Shown piece by piece: positions 8,110 through 15,813 of a stretch of DNA of 64,000 nucleotides (the first letter of the stretch is position 1; each line of letters opens with the position of its first letter). This DNA comes from Leifsonia aquatica (GTDB lineage Bacteria; Actinomycetota; Actinomycetes; Actinomycetales; Microbacteriaceae): NCBI RefSeq assembly GCF_014190775.1, contig NZ_JACHVP010000005.1, forward strand, positions 124,001 through 188,000, read 5' to 3'. A program made the translations under genes and the position numbers. The notes under the pieces are model-generated. The model was not told the origin of the DNA and made no database searches. It was given only the letters and a program-made list of their open reading frames with translations.

Positions 8110-8724
8110 ATGGCCACCGACTCGATCCTCCCCCGCGGTACCGGACAGTGGATGGAGGACGCCGAGGGTCCGCGCTGGTGGTTCGACTCCGGCTCCCTCG
8201 CCCTCGACTTCGCCTACAGCGGCGGCCTCGACCGCCCCGAGGAGTCCCAGCCCGTCGCCGACGCCGCCGCTCTGAACGACTGGCTGGTCGAGCGCTTCCC
8301 GGATGTCGCTCCCACCGCCGGCGAGCGCGAGTTCCGAGACGCGACCGGTCTGCGCTCCGCCATCGGCCGCCTCGCCCGTCAGGCCAGCCGCGGCGAGACC
8401 CTCGCGCCCGACGACGTGGACGTCGTCAACCTCTTCGCCGCGACTCCCGACATCCCGCCGGTGCTTCCGGGCGGTGGCCGCCAGGCGGGCCGCACCAACG
8501 CGCGCCCGCACCAGGCGCTCGGCACGATCGCCCGCGACGCCGTCCGCCTGTTCGGACCGGAGGCCGACGGCCGCATCCGCGAGTGCTCCGCCGACGACTG
8601 CGACCTCGTGTACCTGGACACCTCCCGCAGCGGCAACCGGCGCTGGTGCTCGATGCAGCGGTGCGGCAACCGGGCCAAGGTGCGTGCGCATCGCGCGCGT
8701 GCGGGAGCGCGCACGCCACAATAG
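8110..8724 (+). CDS. CGNR zinc-finger / ABATE-domain transcriptional regulator
   Basis: A 204-residue protein with an N-terminal ABATE-type domain (WWFDSGSLALDFAYSGG near residue 21) and a C-terminal CGNR zinc finger. The finger has C-x4-C in IRECSADDCDLVYLD and C-x4-C in RRWCSMQRCGNRAKV, ending with the name-giving CGNR. CGNR proteins are putative DNA-binding regulators. The ATG at 8110 has no Shine-Dalgarno and a -10-like box sits six bases upstream, so translation is probably leaderless. pxpA starts four bases after the stop, so the regulator likely heads a pxpABC operon and may control it; that link is inferred from context. Confidence 0.85.
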   Translation: MATDSILPRGTGQWMEDAEGPRWWFDSGSLALDFAYSGGLDRPEESQPVADAAALNDWLVERFPDVAPTAGEREFRDATGLRSAIGRLARQASRGETLAPDDVDVVNLFAATPDIPPVLPGGGRQAGRTNARPHQALGTIARDAVRLFGPEADGRIRECSADDCDLVYLDTSRSGNRRWCSMQRCGNRAKVRAHRARAGARTPQ

Positions 8725-8728
8725 GGGG

Positions 8729-9490
8729 ATGGCACGCTCCGTCGACCTCAACAGCGACCTCGGCGAGTCGTTCGGCGCCTGGACGATGGGCGATGACGAC
8801 GCTCTGCTGTCCGTCGTGACCAGCGCGAACGTCGCCTGCGGCTTCCATGCCGGCGATCCCGTGACGATGCTCGCGACGTGCCGCACGGCCGCCGAGCGCG
8901 GCGTCGCCGTCGGAGCGCATGTCTCCTATCGTGACCTGGCCGGGTTCGGGCGGCGGTCGATGGAGGTCCCGGCCGACGAACTCCAGGCCGAGACGCTCTA
9001 TCAGCTGGCCGCCCTCGACGGCATCGCTCGTGTCGCAGGAACCCGCGTGTCCTACGTCAAGCCGCACGGCGCCCTCTACAACCGCATCGTCCGCGACACC
9101 GTGCAGGCCCGGGCGGTGGCCGAGGCGGTCGCCGCGTTCGACGCGTCGCTCGCGCTGCTCGGCCTCGCCGGGTCCGAGATCGAGCGCGAAGCCGGTGCGG
9201 CCGGACTGCGGTTCGTGCGGGAGGCCTTCGTCGACCGCGCCTACCGCGCCGACGGGACGCTCGTCCCGCGCAGCGAGCCCGGGGCCGTGCTGCACGGCGA
9301 TGACGACATCGCCGAGCGTGCGCTCCGTCTCGTCACCGAGGGCCGGGTGGTCGCGGACGACGGCACGGACATCCCGGTCGAGGTCGACTCCCTCTGCGTG
9401 CACGGGGATTCGCCCGACGCCGTGGTCATGGCGCGGGCGGTGCGCCGACGCCTGGATGCGGCCGGGATCGCGGTGGAGGCGTTCGCGTGA
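8729..9490 (+). CDS. pxpA: 5-oxoprolinase subunit PxpA (LamB/YcsF family)
   Basis: Subunit A of the ATP-dependent bacterial 5-oxoprolinase PxpABC, which opens 5-oxoproline (pyroglutamate) to glutamate in the cytosol. The 253-residue length is normal. Conserved blocks are VDLNSDLGESFGAW at the N-terminus, SANVACGFHAGDP near residue 32, GAHVSYRDLAGFGRR, VKPHGALYN near residue 109 and EAFVDRAYRADGTLVPR. The ATG at 8729 is preceded immediately by AGGGGG. The reading frame ends inside the GTG start of pxpB (4-base overlap), and pxpC follows in the same way, so the three subunits are coupled. Confidence 0.95.
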   Translation: MARSVDLNSDLGESFGAWTMGDDDALLSVVTSANVACGFHAGDPVTMLATCRTAAERGVAVGAHVSYRDLAGFGRRSMEVPADELQAETLYQLAALDGIARVAGTRVSYVKPHGALYNRIVRDTVQARAVAEAVAAFDASLALLGLAGSEIEREAGAAGLRFVREAFVDRAYRADGTLVPRSEPGAVLHGDDDIAERALRLVTEGRVVADDGTDIPVEVDSLCVHGDSPDAVVMARAVRRRLDAAGIAVEAFA

Positions 9491-10104
9491 GCCTGCGCAT
9501 CCTCCCCTCCGGCGATCACGCGCTGCTGGCCGAGCTCGACGGGCTCGACGAGGTGCTGGCCCTCTATCGCGCCCTCGACGCCGAGCGTCCCGCCGGCGTC
9601 GTCGACCTCGTCCCCGCGGCGCGCACGATCGGCGTCGTCGTCGATCCCGACGTCCTCCCGCTCAGCGTCGCGCAGGCGTGGGTCGAGCGCACCCAGCCGG
9701 TTCTGGCGGCGCCGCCGGACGAACACGCCGTCGAGATCCTCGTGCACTACGACGGGGAGGATCTCGACGCGGTCGCCGGGCTCCTGGGCATCGGCGCGCG
9801 CGAGGTGGTCGACCTCCACACGTCCTCGTCGTGGCGCGTCGCGTTCGGCGGGTTCGCTCCCGGCTTCGGCTACCTGGTCACCGACCACGACCGGTTGCGG
9901 GTGCCGCGCCGCGCGACGCCGCGCACCGCCGTCCCCGCAGGGTCGGTCGGCCTCGCGGGCGAGTTCAGCGGGGTGTATCCGCGCTCGAGCCCGGGAGGCT
10001 GGCAGCTGATCGGCACGACCGATGCGGTGTTGTGGGATGCCGCCGCCGACCCGCCCGCGCTGCTGCGACCCGGCGCGCTCGTGCGGTTCCGGGAGGCGAC
10101 ATGA
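9487..10104 (+). CDS. pxpB: 5-oxoprolinase subunit PxpB (KipI family)
   Basis: A 205-residue subunit of the PxpABC 5-oxoprolinase, homologous to KipI of Bacillus. Family motifs are HYDGEDLDAVAGLLG in the middle, FGGFAPGFGYLV near residue 120, and VPRRATPRTAVPAGSVGLAG followed by YPRSSPGGWQLIGTT toward the C-terminus. It starts with GTG in a GTGA overlap with pxpA and ends in an ATGA overlap with pxpC. PxpB and PxpC together form the part of the enzyme thought to activate 5-oxoproline with ATP, while PxpA completes ring opening. Confidence 0.94.
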   Translation: MSLRILPSGDHALLAELDGLDEVLALYRALDAERPAGVVDLVPAARTIGVVVDPDVLPLSVAQAWVERTQPVLAAPPDEHAVEILVHYDGEDLDAVAGLLGIGAREVVDLHTSSSWRVAFGGFAPGFGYLVTDHDRLRVPRRATPRTAVPAGSVGLAGEFSGVYPRSSPGGWQLIGTTDAVLWDAAADPPALLRPGALVRFREAT

Positions 10105-10979
10105 GCCTCCACGTGCTCGACCCCGGCGCGCTCGCGCTCGTCGAGGATCTCGGCCGCCCGGGATGGGCGGCGCTCGGCGTCAGCCCGTCGGGAGCGCTCG
10201 ACCGGGCGGCACTGCGGCTCGGCAACCGCCTCCTCGGCAACGACGAGGGGTGCGCCGGGCTGGAGCTGCTGCTCGGCGGGTTCGCCGCGCGCTTCGAGAG
10301 CGAGGCCTGGTTCGCGCTGACCGGGGCCGACGGTCCGGCCGACCTCGACGGACATCCGGTCGACATGCACCGTGCCGTGCACGCGCCGAGCGGCGCGGTC
10401 CTCCGCATCGGGCGACCCGCGCACGGGATGCGCTCCTACCTGACGATGCGCGGCGGCCTCGCCGTGCCGGCGGTGCTCGGCTCGCGCTCGCGCGACGTGC
10501 TCTCCGGTCTCGGACCGGAGCCGCTCCGCGCTGGCGAGGACGTCCCGCTCGGCGACCCGGCCGGACCGGTGCCTCCCGTCGACTTCGTGCCCGTGTCCGC
10601 GCCTACCCTCGGCTCCGTCGAGCTGCGCGCCCACCACGGGCCCCGCGCCGACTGGTTCACCGACGCCGCGGTCGAGGCCTTCCACGACACGGAGTGGACC
10701 GTCAGCGCCGAGAGCAACCGGGTCGGCGTGCGCCTGGATCCACCGGCCGCCGGCCGCCATGCGGCACCGCTGCTGGAGCGCCGCGTCACGGCCGAACTGC
10801 CGAGCGAGCCGATGGTGGCCGGCTCGGTGCAGGTCTCGCCGGACGGGCGCCCGACCGTGCTGCTCGCCGACCATCCCGTGACAGGCGGCTACCCCGTCAT
10901 CGCGGTCGTCGCCGAGGCGTCGCTCGATCTCCTGGCCCAGGCGCGGCCCGGCCAGCCTGTGACCTTCCGCCGCGCGTAG
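10101..10979 (+). CDS. pxpC: 5-oxoprolinase subunit PxpC (biotin-dependent carboxyltransferase-like)
   Basis: A 292-residue protein of the KipA/allophanate-hydrolase subunit 2 family, the third subunit of PxpABC. Diagnostic blocks are EDLGRPGWAALGVSPSGALD near residue 15, LRLGNRLLGN, GLELLLGG, and SYLTMRGGLAVPAVLGSRS in the middle; VAGSVQVSPDGRPTVLLAD and TGGYPVIAVV close the domain. The name carboxyltransferase seen in databases reflects fold similarity only. The ATG at 10101 overlaps the pxpB stop. It converges with the spermidine-synthase-like gene 23 bases downstream. Confidence 0.94.
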   Translation: MSLHVLDPGALALVEDLGRPGWAALGVSPSGALDRAALRLGNRLLGNDEGCAGLELLLGGFAARFESEAWFALTGADGPADLDGHPVDMHRAVHAPSGAVLRIGRPAHGMRSYLTMRGGLAVPAVLGSRSRDVLSGLGPEPLRAGEDVPLGDPAGPVPPVDFVPVSAPTLGSVELRAHHGPRADWFTDAAVEAFHDTEWTVSAESNRVGVRLDPPAAGRHAAPLLERRVTAELPSEPMVAGSVQVSPDGRPTVLLADHPVTGGYPVIAVVAEASLDLLAQARPGQPVTFRRA

Positions 10980-11002
10980 GCGGCCGGCTCGGCTCGGGAG
11001 GG

Positions 11003-11869
11003 TCAGTCGCGGCGGTTGCCCGTCTGGAAGATGCTCCGCGCGGGGGGAGGGGACGGCACGCTGGTCGCATCCGTCACGATCGGCGCGCTCGCCGCGAACG
11101 CGCGCAGCTCGCTGCCCGCGACCGCCTTCGCCGGGTGCGGTCCGCTCGCGAGCAGGCGCGGCAGCCACTCCATCGGCAGCGCGGTGTTCGACCCGACCAG
11201 CACCACGTTGCCGAAGCGCCGGCCCTTCAACACCTGCGTCTCCGCCAGTGCGGCGACATGCTCCACCGCCGCTCCCAGCGTCGCGACCTGGCTGCGCGCG
11301 AACGCGAGCGGCGGCCCATCGGCGACGTTCACCAGCACGATTCCGCCCGGCTTCAGCAGGGCGACCGCCGACCGGTAGAACTCGATGCTCGTCACGTGCG
11401 CGGGGGTCCGCGCGCCGCTGAAGATGTCGATGACCAGCAGGTCCACCTCGCCGCGCAGTCCGGCCGGGAGCTTGCCGACCACCTCGCGGGCGTCGCCGTG
11501 CCGGATGCGGATCTGCGCGTAGCGGGGGAGCGGCAGTTCCTCGCGCACCAGCTCCACCAGCTTGCTCTCCAGCTCCACCACCTGCTGGCGCGACCCCGGC
11601 CGCGTGTACGCGACGTACCGCGGCAGAGTCAGCGCCCCCGCTCCCAGGTGCACGGCCGTGATGGGCTCGCCGGGCTCGCCGATCAGGTCGATCACGTTGC
11701 CCATCCGCTGCACGTACTCGAAGAACAGCTGCGACGGATCGTCGAGGTTCACGTGCGACTGCGGCGTCCCGTCCACCACGAGCTGATAGGCGCCGGGCAC
11801 GAACCGGTCCGGCTCCACGCTGGCGGTGAAGCCGCTCTCCGACAGGACGACCGACGGGTTCTCTGGCAC
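11003..11869 (-). CDS. Spermidine synthase-like methyltransferase-fold protein
   Basis: A 288-residue protein of the spermidine synthase/PMT-like family with a Rossmann methyltransferase fold. The nucleotide motif is AVHLGAGALTLPRYVAY with acidic VVELESKL on the next strand; HGDAREVV and LLVIDIFSG are the following motifs, and LLKPGGIVLVNVAD is typical of motif post-II. Actinobacterial members of this type are often annotated as fused or putative spermidine synthases, but the aminopropyl specificity is not proven. GTG 11869 is chosen because the family alignment begins close to it; the open frame to 11992 adds an Arg/Ser-rich stretch lying in the 3' end of the ABC permease gene. Confidence 0.8.
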   Translation of the reverse strand: MPENPSVVLSESGFTASVEPDRFVPGAYQLVVDGTPQSHVNLDDPSQLFFEYVQRMGNVIDLIGEPGEPITAVHLGAGALTLPRYVAYTRPGSRQQVVELESKLVELVREELPLPRYAQIRIRHGDAREVVGKLPAGLRGEVDLLVIDIFSGARTPAHVTSIEFYRSAVALLKPGGIVLVNVADGPPLAFARSQVATLGAAVEHVAALAETQVLKGRRFGNVVLVGSNTALPMEWLPRLLASGPHPAKAVAGSELRAFAASAPIVTDATSVPSPPPARSIFQTGNRRD

Positions 11870-11915
11870 GCGCTCCAGCGTAGTCGGGGTCCCGGTGCCC
11901 GATGCCCGATGCTGC

Positions 11916-12977
11916 CTAGCGGGCCTTGAAGTAGCGGAAGAGGTGCCGCTCGTGGGTCGTCGCCACGCCGGCGCACGTGCCGGCGAACGCACCGGCGGCC
12001 CCGGCCACGAATACTCCCCAGCCGAGGGTGTAGCTCTCGGCCGATCCGCCGAGAGCGTTCGCGGCGATCACCGTGCCAGGGACGACGACGGCACCGCACA
12101 GCCCGACCCAGCCGCAGGCCTCGAGCACCGAGATCGCGAGCAGGGCGCGGCGGGAGACCCCGGCGTGGAGGGCGGACGCGAGCTGGAGTCTCCGCAGACG
12201 GACGCCCAGGAGGCCGAGCGCCAGCCCGCCCGCGGCAGCGGCGCCGGCGGCGAAGCGCGTCGGCCGCGACGCGAAGGCAGCGGCACCGTCGAAGCTCCGC
12301 CCGAGGGTCGAGTTGAGCTGGGCGATCTCCGGCTTCGCTCGATCCTCGGTCGCCGGCCGGGTCGTCGTGAGGAGGGCAGCGGCGATCCCGTCGTCCCGGG
12401 GCCACGCGTCGACCCAGCATTCGTCGAAGGAGGCGCTGTCGGCGGTGGGCGCGATCGCCGCGTAGGACAGTCCGCGCCGGCGCCCGTCGTCCGGATAGTC
12501 GTAGGTGCCCGCCACGGGCGTCGTGCCGGACGCCGTCACGATCTCGTCTGCCGCGTCGATCCCGAACGCGTCCGCCGCCTCGGGTCCCAGGAGGGCGCCG
12601 GATGCTCGTGGCGCCTCCCGCACGATCTCGAGGAAGCCCGCCGTGGATTCGCTCACGGGGATCGGGGCCGTGGGGAGGACCGTGCCGGTGATGCGGTCGG
12701 ATGTCGCCCGGATCGCTCCAGCGGCACGCACCCCGGGGAGGTCGGCGAGGCGGTCGCATCGGCGGCCGTCCACGAGCCCTTCGGCGATCAGGATGGTGAC
12801 CGACGCCCCCTTCGAGCGGTAGTCGGCGGCCTGACGGAGCAGGTGGGCGACGGCGCCGATGTCCGCGGCGGCGAGCAGCATCACCAGCACACCCAGCGAC
12901 AGCGCGAGCGTCAGCGACCTCGCGCTGCCGCTGACGGTGTTGCGCCACGCTTCACGGACGATGGCGCGCGGCTTCAC
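11916..12977 (-). CDS. FtsX-like ABC transporter permease of the lactococcin 972-type operon
   Basis: A 353-residue membrane protein with the FtsX/MacB layout: one N-terminal membrane segment (about residues 20-42), a soluble extracellular domain of about 190 residues, then three C-terminal membrane segments (RFAAGAAAAGGLALGLLG, LLAISVLEACGWVGLCGAV, GWGVFVAGAAGAFAGTCAG). Such permeases usually drive extracytoplasmic mechanochemical work or export rather than ordinary import. GTG 12977 overlaps the stop of the ATPase gene in a GTGA. It is the last gene of the five-gene operon begun by the bacteriocin-like peptide. By position it matches the large membrane protein linked to lactococcin 972-type peptides and thought to give immunity or export. 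Confidence 0.78.
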   Translation of the reverse strand: MKPRAIVREAWRNTVSGSARSLTLALSLGVLVMLLAAADIGAVAHLLRQAADYRSKGASVTILIAEGLVDGRRCDRLADLPGVRAAGAIRATSDRITGTVLPTAPIPVSESTAGFLEIVREAPRASGALLGPEAADAFGIDAADEIVTASGTTPVAGTYDYPDDGRRRGLSYAAIAPTADSASFDECWVDAWPRDDGIAAALLTTTRPATEDRAKPEIAQLNSTLGRSFDGAAAFASRPTRFAAGAAAAGGLALGLLGVRLRRLQLASALHAGVSRRALLAISVLEACGWVGLCGAVVVPGTVIAANALGGSAESYTLGWGVFVAGAAGAFAGTCAGVATTHERHLFRYFKAR

Positions 12978-13603
12978 CTCCCCACCTCGCCGCGGGACGG
13001 GCCGCTGGGAGCGCCGAGGACGATGTGGCGGGTGCAAGCGTCGCGCGTTCGCGGGTCATGGGTGGCGACGACGGCGATCGTCCCGTCGGCGGCGAGGCTG
13101 CTCAGTACAGCATTCACGGTCTCCGCTGTCGCCGGGTCGAGCTGGGCGGTCGGCTCGTCGATGAGGAGCAGACGGGGGCGTGCGGCCAGACCCCTCGCGA
13201 GCATGAGTCGTTGGGCCTCCCCGCCCGAGAGATCGCGGAACGACCGATCGGCGAGGTGGGCCAGACCGACGCGCACGAGCATCCGCTCGGCTTCCGCATC
13301 CGCGTCCTGCGGCGAGAGACCGCGCGCGGCGATCGGGAGGGCGACGTGGTCCCGCGCGCTTCGGAGGGGCGACCCGTGCGGGTTCTGGAACACCCACGCG
13401 ACACGACCTCCCTCCGAATGCGAGACGGTGCCTTCGGCAGGCTCGAGCCAGCCGGCAAGCAGCGAGAGGAAGGTGCTCTTGCCCGAGCCGGAGGGGCCGG
13501 TCAGCGAGTAGACCTCGCCACCGTCCAGTCCGAGGGTGATGTCGCGGAAAAGCCAATCGCCTCCGGCGAACCGGTGTCCGACGTTCGAGAGCTCTACCCG
13601 CAT
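12974..13603 (-). CDS. ABC transporter ATP-binding protein (LolD/MacB type)
   Basis: A 209-residue nucleotide-binding subunit. Walker A GPSGSGKST is at residues 36-44, the Q-loop is in VAWVFQNP, the signature is LSGGEAQRL, Walker B is LLLIDEPTAQLDP and the H-loop is VVATHDP. The short length and the DLSGGEAQRLMLARGL pattern place it with ATPases that pair with FtsX-like permeases (LolD, MacB, FtsE). Its stop overlaps the GTG of the permease gene, and its start overlaps the 3' end of the peptidoglycan-binding adaptor gene by ten bases, so the transporter genes are tightly coupled. Confidence 0.93.
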   Translation of the reverse strand: MRVELSNVGHRFAGGDWLFRDITLGLDGGEVYSLTGPSGSGKSTFLSLLAGWLEPAEGTVSHSEGGRVAWVFQNPHGSPLRSARDHVALPIAARGLSPQDADAEAERMLVRVGLAHLADRSFRDLSGGEAQRLMLARGLAARPRLLLIDEPTAQLDPATAETVNAVLSSLAADGTIAVVATHDPRTRDACTRHIVLGAPSGPSRGEVGR

Positions 13604-14625
13604 GCGGTTCGGGGTGGTCTGACGTCAACGGCCTCCGGTGGCGGACCGTCCGCGAAGGTGACCATCGTCTGGCCGAGCTGCGAGCCGTGGATGCGCACAC
13701 GACGGGTGGTCCCGTCCGTCGTGACGCAGCCCTCCTCGCCCGAGACGCCGTAGACCGCGCTCGGCGGTACGACGGCGACCGCGAGGGGAGCCGAGAGGAC
13801 GAGGCGGGCGTCGATCGGCTGTGGTGCGGTCGCTCCCTCGGTCTTTCCGGCTGCCGTGCGTCCGAGCGCGACGAGGATCGGAGGATCGTGCACGGTCCCC
13901 TCCTCGTCGACCGGGATACGGTCGGGGCCGACCACGAGGACCCGCTCACCGGGCACGAGGTTCGTGGGGAGGTCGAGCACCGATGCCGAGGGAGGGACCC
14001 CAGTGAAGGTCGCGAGAGGTGTCCCCGGTTGGACGTCCTGGCCGGCCGCTGCCGTGCAGTCCGCGATCGAGGCGTGTGCGCTCGGCAGCCAGATCAGCGA
14101 GTCCAGCCGGATCATCGAGCGGTCGGGCACGCCGCCCACGTTCTCGAGTGCGTCCGCGAATGCGGCGATTGTTCGCGGGCCGACGACTCCATCGCTCGCG
14201 ACGGAGAACCCGAGCCGGTCGAGCTCGTCTTGAAGGGCGCGCACGTCGGCTCCGCGCGTGCGCGGCGCGAGGTCGCGCCACGGGGGCGTCGCCGTGGCGA
14301 GCGCCAGACGAGGGCCGTCGTCGATGGCAAGAGGGGAGGTGCCGGATGCGATCTCGGCACCCTCCGTGCAGTCGAATGCCGTGATCCGTCCCGTGGCGGG
14401 AGCGCTCAGGGCGTACTCGGTCGAGCTCCGGACCGCGAGCGTGACGGCCCGACCGTCGTCGAATTCCGCGTGCCCCACCGGGATCGATCGGATGGGCGTG
14501 GCCGTGCGCAGATCGCTCGGCGCCGATGCGAGTGCGGCCGCCGCGACCGCGGCCCCGCAGCACGCGGCGACGGCCAGCCCGGCCGCCGCCCAGGACAGCA
14601 GCGCGCCCCGCGTGATGCTAACCAC
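13594..14625 (-). CDS. Membrane-anchored adaptor with peptidoglycan-binding domain
   Basis: A protein of about 343 residues with one N-terminal membrane anchor (roughly residues 8-34) and the rest outside the cell. A lipoyl/HlyD-like half motif (APATGRITAFDCTEGAEIASG) lies near residues 75-100. It is followed by a PG_binding_1 domain near residues 120-165 with RTRGADVRALQDELDRLGF and SDGVVGPRTIAAF, and then a C-terminal beta-rich segment like periplasmic adaptor barrels. The arrangement suggests a MacA-like partner of the neighbouring ATPase and permease that also grips the cell wall. GTG 14625 overlaps the lipoprotein gene by eight bases; no strong ribosome site is seen, consistent with coupling. 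Function is inferred from domains and operon. Confidence 0.78.
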   Translation of the reverse strand: MVSITRGALLSWAAAGLAVAACCGAAVAAAALASAPSDLRTATPIRSIPVGHAEFDDGRAVTLAVRSSTEYALSAPATGRITAFDCTEGAEIASGTSPLAIDDGPRLALATATPPWRDLAPRTRGADVRALQDELDRLGFSVASDGVVGPRTIAAFADALENVGGVPDRSMIRLDSLIWLPSAHASIADCTAAAGQDVQPGTPLATFTGVPPSASVLDLPTNLVPGERVLVVGPDRIPVDEEGTVHDPPILVALGRTAAGKTEGATAPQPIDARLVLSAPLAVAVVPPSAVYGVSGEEGCVTTDGTTRRVRIHGSQLGQTMVTFADGPPPEAVDVRPPRTACG

Positions 14626-15214
14626 CGAGGCGACCCATCGGGTCGGAGTTGCAGGAGTCGAAGGTCGCCCTCGCGTCGCCATCCTCGGCGAACGAGAAGT
14701 CACCGGCCGCGTAGTCCTTCACCGTGTAGCTCTTCTCGACCAGGCCCTCGCGCTTGAGGCACTCGACGATGTGTGGGACGACGTCCTCGTTGGCGGGGTT
14801 CACCCTCATCTGCGTGTAGAAGTACCCGATCGGATATTCACCCGAGCTGGCCGAGCACTCGCGGTCCTTCTGATGAGCGATGTCGGCGGTGACGGGCGGT
14901 GCGAAGGTGTACTCGCTCCCTGTCGGGCCGTACGTCACCATGGTGACCCCCGCGGATGCCAGGCAATCGACGTAGCGCGTCTTCATCTCCTCGTACTCCC
15001 GGTCGGACACCACACCGTCCTCCAGGGCGCGCCGCACCTCCGGCGACGTCGCCTTGTCGTACTCGCGCTCGATCTCTGCGGCCCACGGCCCGCTGGCGCG
15101 GAATCCGGACGCCCGCTGCGGCGGAGCGTCCTGAGTCGCGGAGCAGGCCGTCAGAGCAAGGCAGGCCATGAACGTCGTCCCGACCTCGACCGCGCGAGTT
15201 GCACGTGATGGCAT
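14618..15214 (-). CDS. Lipoprotein of the lactococcin 972-type operon
   Basis: A 198-residue predicted lipoprotein: charged N-terminus, short hydrophobic core and lipobox ALTAC ending at about residue 24. The remainder is hydrophilic with five further cysteines (in VDCLASAG, RECSASSG, VECLKREG, DSCNSDP) and helical segments such as SPEVRRALEDGVVSDREYEEM. No named domain is recognised. AGGAGG lies seven bases before the ATG. It sits directly behind the bacteriocin hairpin and overlaps the adaptor gene. A membrane-tethered protein encoded beside a wall-active peptide could be an immunity protein; this is a hypothesis from position only. Confidence 0.75.
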   Translation of the reverse strand: MPSRATRAVEVGTTFMACLALTACSATQDAPPQRASGFRASGPWAAEIEREYDKATSPEVRRALEDGVVSDREYEEMKTRYVDCLASAGVTMVTYGPTGSEYTFAPPVTADIAHQKDRECSASSGEYPIGYFYTQMRVNPANEDVVPHIVECLKREGLVEKSYTVKDYAAGDFSFAEDGDARATFDSCNSDPMGRLGG

Positions 15215-15234
15215 TCGATCCTCCTTCTCGGGAG

Positions 15235-15271
15235 TGCGGTAGCGCCGCGACTGGCTCGCGGCGCTACCGCA
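15235..15271 (-). terminator. Perfect 16-bp intra-operon hairpin after the bacteriocin gene
   Basis: TGCGGTAGCGCCGCGA (15235-15250) is perfectly complementary to 15256-15271, with a five-base loop CTGGC. It begins six bases past the stop of the peptide gene. Reading the minus strand there is no U-run after it, but the AGGAGG site of the lipoprotein gene follows, so it most likely acts as an attenuator or mRNA 3'-end stabiliser that raises peptide expression over the downstream genes. Confidence 0.75.
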
Positions 15272-15277
15272 GCCTTC

Positions 15278-15589
15278 TCAGCGGACGTCGTAGTACGAGG
15301 TGTTTCCCCACGTGCCGGCTACGCGCCACGGGGCATTCGCCCAGGAGCCGCCGTTGATCCAGCCGGTTGCGTTGCATCCGCCGGTGTTGCAGGCGGATGC
15401 CTTGTGACTGCGGGACCCGTGGAAGTAGTCCGAGTACACGAAGTCCGTGCCACCCCCGCCCCACTTGACTCCGTAGTTCCACACCCCGCCCTCCGGGTAG
15501 GAGGTCGTCGCGCTCGCGGCCGTCGATCCGACTGCCGCGAACACCGCCGCCAAGCTGATTCCGATGGCGACTTTGATTCGTTTCTTCAC
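15278..15589 (-). CDS. Lactococcin 972-family bacteriocin precursor
   Basis: A 103-residue secreted peptide of the lactococcin 972 family (class IId bacteriocins; the founding member binds lipid II and blocks septum formation in Lactococcus). GTG 15589 follows GAGGGG by five bases. Residues 1-27 are a classic signal peptide (KKRIKVAIGISLAAVFAAV...ASA), leaving a mature peptide of about 76 residues that opens with YPEGGVWNYGV and contains VYSDYFHGSRSHKAS and the closing GTWGNTSYYDV, all family hallmarks. It has a CNTGGC cysteine pair, not expected in the cysteine-free lactococcal peptide. It leads a five-gene operon with lipoprotein, PG-binding adaptor and ABC transporter. Activity and target are inferred from family. 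Confidence 0.9.
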   Translation of the reverse strand: MKKRIKVAIGISLAAVFAAVGSTAASATTSYPEGGVWNYGVKWGGGGTDFVYSDYFHGSRSHKASACNTGGCNATGWINGGSWANAPWRVAGTWGNTSYYDVR

Positions 15590-15611
15590 GATTACCCCTC
15601 TCGTGATTCGC

Positions 15612-15629
15612 GCAGGCCTCGTTGCCTGC
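15612..15629 (-). repeat. Inverted repeat in the bacteriocin gene leader
   Basis: GCAGGC (15612-15617) and GCCTGC (15624-15629) are a perfect 6-bp inverted repeat with a six-base loop. It lies at the predicted 5' end of the mRNA, upstream of the GAGGGG ribosome site, and could be a leader hairpin or an operator. Confidence 0.4.
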
Positions 15630-15635
15630 TCTTCC

Positions 15636-15664
15636 AATATGCAAAAGTCCGCATGCGAAGTCCA
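15636..15664 (-). promoter_or_regulatory. Candidate promoter of the bacteriocin operon
   Basis: On the minus strand TGGACT (plus 15659-15664) is followed after 17 bases by CATATT (plus 15636-15641), four of six matches to each vegetative hexamer. The 8-bp palindrome CGCATGCG (15650-15657) lies in the spacer and could be a regulator site. This is the most AT-rich part of the 224-base divergent gap. Confidence 0.45.
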
Positions 15665-15813
15665 GGATCGGGAAGGTTAAATACCAGCATGCAAGGGAGT
15701 GCCCTCCACCCTCGCGATCTCCACCCGCTCTCCACCCCAGGGCGGTGCCGCCGCAGGCAGCGCGGCGGCACGCTGGAGGGGTAGGTCGGAGGCTCCGGCC
15801 GGGAAGGCTCGTC

